Source: Halopseudomonas sabulinigri
Lineage (GTDB): Bacteria > Pseudomonadota > Gammaproteobacteria > Pseudomonadales > Pseudomonadaceae
Direction: 5' to 3'
Assembly (NCBI GenBank): GCA_011053055.1
Contig: DRHT01000032.1
Span: 85,506 to 149,505 of the forward strand
DNA: 64,000 nucleotides
Part shown: positions 57,722 to 64,000 of the stretch, piece after piece
How the letters are laid out: each line of letters begins with the position of its first letter
Numbering within the stretch: the stretch's first letter is position 1
Position numbers and translations under genes: made by a program
Notes under the pieces: generated by a model
Told to the model about the DNA's origin: nothing
Database searches by the model: none
What the model saw: only the letters and a program-made list of their open reading frames with translations

Positions 57722-59680
57722 ATGCACCCGTTTAAATTTGCGCAAACGCGTTTTCTCGCTTTGATCAGCCTGGTCTGGCTGAGCCTGTTTATCCTCACTC
57801 GCAGCGTGCTGCTCTTCACCCATTTGCATGAAGCGCAGCTCAGCTTGGGCAGCACTCTAGCCTTGTATGCCGAGGGTGCGGTTTACGATTTTGCCTTCCT
57901 GTTGTATGCCCTGGCGCCGCTGGCGCTCTATCTACTGCTGTGCCCGACACGTGTTTGGCAGAGCCGTTGGCACCCACACTTGCTGCAACTAGTGCTGACG
58001 TTGAGCATTTTCATCATGCTGTTCACTGCGGTGTCCGAATGGTTGTTTTGGGATGAATTCAGCGTGCGCTTCAACTTCATCGCCGTGGATTATCTGGTTT
58101 ATTCGGACGAAGTGTTGAACAACATTCTCGAATCTTACCCAGTCTACCCGCTGCTGGGTGTGCTGGCGTTGATTGCCATAGGCATGACATTGGCATTGCG
58201 CGGCGCTTTGCGCACTGTTGCTGCGGCGCCCCTGCTGTCCTGGCGGCAGCGTGGCCTGGTGCTTAGCAGCTGGGCGCTGTTGCTCGGTTTGAGCGTTGGC
58301 ACTATCGGTCAGGGCTTCCCGCGTAGCAGCGGTGGTAATGCCTATCAACATGAGCTGTCTGCCAATGGGCCTTATCAATTTTTTGCGGCCTTCCGTAATA
58401 ACGAGTTGGACTACGAGCAGTTCTACCCTGTGTTGCCGTTGCAACAGGTGGCCAGCCAGCTACGTGAAGAAGTGCTCGAACCTAACGCGCAGTTCGTTGA
58501 CGGCGACCCCCTAAGTATCCGCCGGCAGATCGACAACCCCGGCCAACCTAAGCGCATGAACGTGATACTGGTGACCATCGAGAGCCTGAGCGCCAAATAC
58601 TTGGGCAGCGAAGGGGATACCCGTGACCTTAGCCCAGAGCTGGATGCATTGCGCGAGCAGAGTCTGTACTTCAGCAATCTGTACGCGACCGGCACGCGCA
58701 CCACGCGCGGACTGGAAGCCATTACCCTGTCGATCCCACCCACTCCTGGCCGCTCCATCGTCAAGCGCGTCGGCCGCGAAAGTGGCTTCGCCAGTCTCGG
58801 CCAGCAATTCAGCGCGCAAGGTTACGACAGCGTCTTTATGTATGGTGGGCGCGGTTACTTTGACAACATGAATGCTTTCTTTGCGGGCAATGGTTACCGC
58901 ATTGTCGATCAGGCCAGCGTGCCGGACGATGAAGTAACCTTCACTAACGCCTGGGGCATGAGTGATGAAGACCTTTATCAGCAAACTTTGAAAGTCGCCG
59001 ATGCCGATTTTGCCAAGGGCAGTCCGTTCTTCTTGCAGTTGATGACTACCTCCAATCATCGCCCCTACAGCTATCCCGAAGGACGCATTGATATTGCCTC
59101 TGGCAGTGGCCGCGAAGGCGCGGTGAAGTACACCGATTACGCGATTGGCGAGTTTCTGCGTGCGGCGCGGCAGAAGCCATGGTTCGATAACACAGTGTTT
59201 GTATTTATTGCCGATCACACCGCAGGCAGTGCCGGCAAAGAGGATCTGCCAGTCAGCAATTATCACATCCCGCTGTTCATTTATGCGCCTGCGTTGGTCG
59301 GGCCGGCCGAGGTGAGTACCTTGACCAGCCAGATTGATCTGGCGCCAACGCTGCTTGGTTTGTTGAATATGGATTACACCTCAACCTTTTTTGGTCGCAA
59401 CGTGCTACGTGACGATACAGCGCCCGGGCGTGCGCTGATCGGCAATTATCAGCACCTTGGGCTGTTTGATGGTGAGAATCTGGCGATTCTGAGCCCTCGC
59501 CAACTGATGCGCCGTCACGATGATGCGTTGGGGCAAAGCGTGGAAACACGTGCGCAAAAAGATGATCCGCTGGTTGCGCGCAGCATCGCCTATTACGAAG
59601 GCGCGAGTTACGGCTTTGGCCACGAGTTGCTGGGCTGGCATGCTGATACAGCGTCCAAGGTACGAGTGAGTGAGCGATGA
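57722..59680 (+). CDS. LTA synthase family phosphoglycerol/phosphoethanolamine transferase (2)
   Basis: A 652-aa alkaline-phosphatase-superfamily membrane protein. Five N-terminal helices lead to a periplasmic catalytic domain with VTIESLSAKYLGSEGD (metal Glu), the nucleophile Thr in YATGTRTTRGLEAITLS, SVFMYGGRGYFDNMN and FVFIADHTAGSAG (metal Asp-His). It is not a close copy of the first LTA-synthase gene in the window. A ColR-like box and promoter precede it. It overlaps the PAP2 phosphatase gene by 4 bp. Confidence 0.85.
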   Translation: MHPFKFAQTRFLALISLVWLSLFILTRSVLLFTHLHEAQLSLGSTLALYAEGAVYDFAFLLYALAPLALYLLLCPTRVWQSRWHPHLLQLVLTLSIFIMLFTAVSEWLFWDEFSVRFNFIAVDYLVYSDEVLNNILESYPVYPLLGVLALIAIGMTLALRGALRTVAAAPLLSWRQRGLVLSSWALLLGLSVGTIGQGFPRSSGGNAYQHELSANGPYQFFAAFRNNELDYEQFYPVLPLQQVASQLREEVLEPNAQFVDGDPLSIRRQIDNPGQPKRMNVILVTIESLSAKYLGSEGDTRDLSPELDALREQSLYFSNLYATGTRTTRGLEAITLSIPPTPGRSIVKRVGRESGFASLGQQFSAQGYDSVFMYGGRGYFDNMNAFFAGNGYRIVDQASVPDDEVTFTNAWGMSDEDLYQQTLKVADADFAKGSPFFLQLMTTSNHRPYSYPEGRIDIASGSGREGAVKYTDYAIGEFLRAARQKPWFDNTVFVFIADHTAGSAGKEDLPVSNYHIPLFIYAPALVGPAEVSTLTSQIDLAPTLLGLLNMDYTSTFFGRNVLRDDTAPGRALIGNYQHLGLFDGENLAILSPRQLMRRHDDALGQSVETRAQKDDPLVARSIAYYEGASYGFGHELLGWHADTASKVRVSER

Positions 59681-60396
59681 AGGCGCTTAGCCCGCCCTCC
59701 AGGCCTTTTAATTTTCGACTCTGGTTTGCGTTGCCGCTGAGCCTGATGGCGTTGTTGCTATTGATTGATCCTGGTCCGGTGGATATGGCCATTTCCAATC
59801 TGTTCTATGAGCCGGGAATCGGCTTTGTTGGGCGCCATAGCTTCTTTCTCGAAGACATCTTGCATGATCGCGCCAAGCAGGCGGTGATCGTGATCGGAGT
59901 GCTGGCGATTGTTGGTTTTGTGATCAGCCTGCTGCCGACCCGGCTACGCCAGTATCGGCGCTCCTTGGGTTATCTGGTGCTGGCACTGGCGCTCTGCACC
60001 AGCCTGGTGACGCCCTTAAAAGCGCTGACCAACGTGCAATGTCCTTGGAGTTTGGAACAGTATGGTGGCGATCAGGTCCACACCCCATTGCTCAGCAAGC
60101 GGCCGGCCACTGATAAGCCCGGGCGCTGCTGGCCAGGTGGGCATGCCTCTGCTGGTTTCTCACTGCTGGCGCTGTTTTTCATGCTGCGTGATCGCCGTCC
60201 GCGTGCGGCGCGTGCTGCATTGATCGGCGCGCTAGCCTTGGGGGCAGTGTTCTCCCTCGGACGCACTATGCAGGGTGCGCATTTTATGTCGCACAATCTG
60301 TGGACGCTGTTATTCGACTGGTGCATCAGTCTGATCTGTTATCGTCTGGTGTTGTATCGGCAGTTGGTGAGCGCTCCTCATCCAATAAGAAAATAG
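59677..60396 (+). CDS. PAP2-family lipid phosphatase (LpxE/undecaprenyl-PP phosphatase-like)
   Basis: A 239-aa integral membrane phosphatase with about six helices. The signature parts are LSKRPATDKPGRCWPGGHASAGF (KxxxxxxRP and PGGH) and SLGRTMQGAHFMSHNLW (R...H). It removes phosphate from a lipid such as lipid A, undecaprenyl pyrophosphate or phosphatidic acid. ATGA coupling with the LTA-synthase gene suggests shared function in envelope lipid handling. Confidence 0.9.
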   Translation: MKALSPPSRPFNFRLWFALPLSLMALLLLIDPGPVDMAISNLFYEPGIGFVGRHSFFLEDILHDRAKQAVIVIGVLAIVGFVISLLPTRLRQYRRSLGYLVLALALCTSLVTPLKALTNVQCPWSLEQYGGDQVHTPLLSKRPATDKPGRCWPGGHASAGFSLLALFFMLRDRRPRAARAALIGALALGAVFSLGRTMQGAHFMSHNLWTLLFDWCISLICYRLVLYRQLVSAPHPIRK

Positions 60397-60408
60397 GGAG
60401 AAATCACA

Positions 60409-61158
60409 GTGAATCGATATAAGCGCCTCCAGCGCTGCGTGGCTTGGCTTGCACTGCCGCTGGGGATTTTGGCGATAGTCGCCTTGTGGCGACCCGATGT
60501 ACTACGCAGTGACTATGTTGATGTTCCGTCACCCAGTTTAGGCGCGCAGGAAGAGCGTCCGGCTATATGGGCTTCTTCTGTGGACGAGGACTTTCGTTTC
60601 TACGCGCTCAGCTCGACGCTGTATCGCAGCGCACTGCCGCAGGCGAGTGATGTTGCCGAACTAAAAGAGCGCGGTATCAATACCGTAATCAACTTCTACC
60701 AGGAGAGTGATGAGGCTTGGTTGGCGGGTAGTACGATGCACCGCATCCATATTCCCCTTCGGGCTGACCGCGTGACGGATACTGATGTCATTGCGGTATT
60801 GCGTGCTATTCGTGAGGGTGAGCGGCATGGTGGCGTGCTGGTGCACTGCAAGCATGGCCAGAATCGTACCGGGCTGATAACCGCGATGTACCGCATCGTC
60901 TACGATGACTGGACTCGCGAAGAGGCCATGGCAGAAATGCTCGAAGGTGGTTTTGGTGTGGCCGAGCGTATGGACGACGCGGTGGGGTATATGAATCGGG
61001 TGGATGTTGAAGCAGTCAAGAGTGCGATGGCCGAAGGCGAATGCAGCACCAACCCGCTAGCGTGGTGCCGCTTGATAGGCTGGTTTTCAAGCGAGAAGAT
61101 AGAGGCGGTAGCTACTAGTGGGCTGTTACAGGATCGACCTATTGCCGAGTCACTCTAA
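60409..61158 (+). CDS. Dual-specificity/tyrosine phosphatase-like protein with N-terminal membrane segment
   Basis: A 249-aa protein. Residues about 10-27 form a membrane segment, and the rest is likely periplasmic. The phosphatase motif CX5R is present in VHCKHGQNRTGLI (C147, R153), with the general acid loop after HIPLRADRVTD. The start is GTG 60409 with AGGGAG eight bases upstream. Members of this family in lipid-modification operons may act on phosphoinositide- or lipid-like substrates. It ends the ColR-linked gene set. Confidence 0.85.
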   Translation: MNRYKRLQRCVAWLALPLGILAIVALWRPDVLRSDYVDVPSPSLGAQEERPAIWASSVDEDFRFYALSSTLYRSALPQASDVAELKERGINTVINFYQESDEAWLAGSTMHRIHIPLRADRVTDTDVIAVLRAIREGERHGGVLVHCKHGQNRTGLITAMYRIVYDDWTREEAMAEMLEGGFGVAERMDDAVGYMNRVDVEAVKSAMAEGECSTNPLAWCRLIGWFSSEKIEAVATSGLLQDRPIAESL

Positions 61159-61195
61159 GCAACAATGGGATACCTACGAGTAAGCTCGGTGACTT

Positions 61196-63859
61196 TTAAA
61201 CCTGTGTTTTAAGGATGTCCTCAGCGACTTTGTACGCGGCTTCAAACTCCAGTTTTTCAATGTGTAAGGCTAAAGCTTCGACTTTGAAATTCCTTGTCTC
61301 TTGCTGCTCCGCATAGCGGGCAAGGCTGGGTAGGCTGTCTAACACTTCCAGGTTTCCAGCGTCCAGTAGCGGAAGCAACGGCATGATAAAATCATGCAGG
61401 TTTGTCGCTGTTTCGGTTGGTGGGCCTTCCTGGGAGCCTGCGTGCCCGGCCTCCTCGGCAATAAGTGTGTCTACGACGCGACACGCATTGGCAATAAGTT
61501 GTGCCAGCTCAGAGCGGAACGCATTGGAGAATATATACTCCCGACGGGTGTTCTCTTCAGGGTTATTGGCGATGAGTTCATATTCGCTACAGAACTCGGA
61601 AAGTACGGGTAGGCCCAGGGTGCCGGACATCCCTTTGAGGGTATGGAAGAGCGTCGAGACTTCAGTGAAATCTTTACCTATCGCGATCGCGTCGTACTGT
61701 GCAAGAAAGTCCTCTGCCTCAGACTGAAAACGGGTGAAGGTCGAGATGAAGGGTGACACGTCTCCGCCAAATCTATCCCTGATAACCGAAGTAGATTCCA
61801 CAAGGGGCTCAGCCGATTTGTTTGCTGAGTTGGCTTCCCCATCCGCTGAATCGTCAGGCGTTCCGGTCCAGTGCAATATGGTCTGTGTTAGCTCCTCGAA
61901 GTCGAAGGGCTTGCCAATATGACTATTCATGCCTGCCGCAATACAGTCCTTGCGGTCCTCCGCAGATACATTCGCGGTCATGGCCAAAATCGGAAGATCC
62001 TTGAACGGTGAGCTACGTCTTATTCTTCTGGTCGCTTCCAGGCCGTCAATATCCGGCATCTGGACATCCATAAGCACAATATCCGGACGCTTGGCGTTTG
62101 CCCCAGTCAAATACTCTATGGCGGCCACGCCTCCGGATACGACTACGACTGTAGCGCCGGAGTTTTCCAGCATAGTGCTAACTACCTGCTGATTCAGGAT
62201 GTTGTCTTCAACCACCAGCACATTGATGAACGATAACGCTTTCTCTTTAAAGGAAAACTGTATCGAAGGCGTTGGCTTTTGCTCTCTGCCAAGCGCATAC
62301 ATCACCGCATTATGCAGCTGAGCTATGGTCGCCGGCTTGGATAGCGCGAGTGAAACGAGTTGAAAAGTGGGTTCAGTTTTCTGCAGAATATTTTCTTTAC
62401 CGTAGGCCGTCATCATTATTATGGCCGGTAACTCCTCACCCGGAAAAATCTGAGATAGTTGCTCGACCGTGGCGATGCCATCAAGTCCGGGCATTTTCCA
62501 ATCCATCAGTATCACTTCAAACGCTTGGTTTAGCTCGGCAGCTTGCACGGCCTTGGTAATCGCCTCTTCTCCTGAGTAGGCGTAATCAACTAGCCAGCCC
62601 AGCGATTCGAGCATGCGGGTGTGAATCGAGGCGGAAGCAGGGTTGTCATCAACGACCAGAATTTTGAGAGGCTGCTCTACCTGCAGACGTTCCAAAAATA
62701 GCTCTGAGGCACTCGGGTCATAATCCAGTTCTAAAGCAAAATAAAATTTACTGCCCTTACCGAGCTCGCTTTCAGCCTGGAGCGAGCCGCCCATCAGTGC
62801 AACCAGTTTTGAACTGATGACCAGGCCAAGGCCCGTGCCGCCGTATTTACGCGTGGTAGAGGTCTCCGCCTGAGAAAAGCCATCGAAAATGCGCGTCATC
62901 TGCTCTTCGCTGATGCCGATTCCGCTATCGGCTACGGAAAACAGAATATTGGCTTTGCCCGCGTTCTTAGTCGCTAGTTCTACAGCGACAACCACTTGGC
63001 CCTCGGCAGTAAACTTGACGGCATTGGATGCCAGATTGATAAGCACCTGCTTTAAGCGCATGCCATCACCACTCAGGCACATGGGGACGAGCGGATCAAT
63101 ATCAAAGAGAATCTCAAGGCTCTTATCGATAATTATCCCTGACATGACCACAGCCAGATCTTGCATCAGTTGATCGAGCTCGAAAAAGTGCGGATCGAGA
63201 TCCATTTTGCCGGATTCAATCTTCGAGTAATCGAGTATGTCGTTCAGCAACCATAATAATGACTTGGCTGCGCTCATGGCATTGAAAATATACTGGCTTT
63301 GACTTTCCTGAACCTGCTTGTGGTCTACCAGCTGGAGCATCCCAATGACAGCGTTCATGGGGGTTCTTATCTCGTGGCTCATGTTAGCCAGGAAGGCAGA
63401 CTTTGCTATGTTTGCTTGTTGGGCCACTTCTTCCGAGGATTTGAGTTCCATCTCCAGCAGACGTTGAACGGTAATGTCTTTGTTGACACCTATAACTCTG
63501 GTGACATGGCCTTGCACGTCTCGCTGAACGTAGGCTGACGCCTGGATGTGCTTGGTCTCTCCTGGGCGGGTTATGATTCTAAATTCATAATTGATGGCCG
63601 CCGGCTGCTCGGCGATACTGCTCATTAGCGCAACAGTTGCTTGTTGGTCATCCGGGTGTATTGTTTTTTGCCATGCTTGGAAGTCGATAACAGTAGTTGA
63701 GTCTTCTACTGCATAGATGTCATACATTTTCGCATCCCAAAAGAGAGAGTCGTCGGCCAGGCTCCAAACCCAAATCCCAAGCTCTGCAACGTCCGCAGCC
63801 ATGGATAAATTGTTCATGGCTTCTTTCAGCTCAGCTTTTTGTTTATTCAGTTCGCTTAG
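61196..63859 (-). pseudogene. Hybrid histidine kinase (PAS-HisKA-HATPase-REC-REC-Hpt), 5' end cut by an IS5-type insertion
   Basis: The remaining frame encodes a BarA/GacS-like phosphorelay kinase: PAS (about 5-120 from Met at 63817), HisKA (FLANMSHEIRTPMNAVIGML), HATPase, two receivers (VILMDWKMPGLDG and PDIVLMDVQMPDIDG) and an Hpt domain (FHTLKGMSGTLG). Upstream of ATG 63817 the frame continues (LSELNKQKAELKEAMNN, a typical coiled lead-in to PAS) until it hits the IS boundary at about 63859. The upstream protein part has therefore been separated by the insertion. ATG 63817 could still yield an 873-aa soluble product. Status as gene or pseudogene depends on expression. Confidence 0.75.
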
Positions 63860-64000
63860 GGAAGGTCTGAAAAAGACTTCCTGAAAAGGTAAAATGCGTC
63901 AGCGCCATTTTCGAGACCACCGCATGAAACAGATGAGCTTTGCAGACGCCGAATACGCTGGTAAACGTAAGCAGACCCGCCGTGAGCGCTTTCTGCTGGA
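63856..64000 (+). mobile_element. IS5-family insertion sequence, left end (right end outside window)
   Basis: GGAAGGTCTGAAAAAGACTTC at about 63860 is the terminal inverted repeat of an IS5-type element. It is preceded by TTAG (63856-63859), the four-base target type (YTAR) used by the family. A transposase begins 64 bases inside. The element continues past base 64000, so the other end and target duplicate cannot be seen. Confidence 0.8.
63924..64000 (+). CDS. IS5-family transposase, N-terminal part
   Basis: Only 25 codons are inside the window. MKQMSFADAEYAGKRKQTRR matches the N-terminus of IS5-type transposases. The DDE catalytic domain lies beyond the window. It is read on the plus strand, opposite the interrupted kinase. 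Confidence 0.8.
   Translation, partial: MKQMSFADAEYAGKRKQTRRERFLL

Noticed and set aside
1..64000. CRISPR array, tRNA or rRNA genes
   Set aside because: No regularly spaced repeats and no tRNA- or rRNA-like sequence were recognised on reading. A dedicated scan could not be run.

Overview
The window looks like chromosome from a gammaproteobacterium of the Pseudomonas/Halopseudomonas type. Evidence for this placement: the cox gene order (coxB-coxA-ctaG-cox3, an opposing twin-TM gene, SURF1, small membrane protein, ctaA, cyoE, sco) matches the arrangement I know from Pseudomonas; prlC lies beside a YheV-like gene and a gamma-carbonic anhydrase; colR-colS is followed by a methyltransferase and an InaA-type kinase; and cadR is divergent from cadA. 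This assignment is inference from gene content, with no database search.

Layout. 1-884: tail of a molybdenum aldehyde oxidoreductase operon (partial FAD subunit and 2Fe-2S subunit). 1231-3374: a LexA-type box directly in front of a radical-SAM/HhH protein and its partner, a putative DNA-repair pair. 3382-11892: a complete cytochrome c oxidase operon with its heme A, copper and SURF1 assembly factors. 12335-18331: housekeeping genes (YheV-like zinc ribbon, oligopeptidase A, gamma-carbonic anhydrase), a membrane diguanylate cyclase and a quinone/enone-reductase-like enzyme. 18631-22020: an ammonium transporter fused to PAS-PAS-GGDEF-EAL. 22053-22371: a non-coding element bounded by terminal inverted repeats. 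22449-24760: a TPR response regulator with a cytosolic histidine kinase.

25063-41650 is one long, tightly overlapped aryl-polyene (APE)-type pigment operon: ketosynthases, two ACPs, acyl-ligase/dehydratase fusion, ketoreductase, dehydratase, glycosyl- and acyltransferases, thioesterase, LolA-like carrier, MMPL exporter and lipoprotein. It also carries an MIO aromatic ammonia-lyase and a halogenase-like flavoenzyme, and lacks an obvious methyltransferase. This suggests an aryl head group different from that of the E. coli-type pigment.

41687-51571: an NAD(P)-binding protein, a TerB/DUF533 protein, the cadR/cadA metal-efflux pair with a textbook MerR-type promoter, a 51-aa small ORF, an alpha/beta hydrolase, and a DUF2946-TonB receptor-PepSY cluster. 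51629-61158: an envelope-lipid island centred on colR/colS. It contains two LTA-synthase-family proteins, DgkA, an InaA kinase, a methyltransferase, a PAP2 phosphatase and a secreted or membrane dual-specificity phosphatase, with two sequences resembling the ColR binding consensus. 61196-63859: a BarA/GacS-like hybrid sensor kinase whose 5' end is cut by an IS5-family insertion that begins at about 63860 and runs off the window.

The most system-like candidates for follow-up are the apparently SOS-controlled radical-SAM repair pair, the ammonium-sensing c-di-GMP enzyme, the variant APE operon and the ColR-linked lipid-recycling island. No tRNA, rRNA or CRISPR array was seen.
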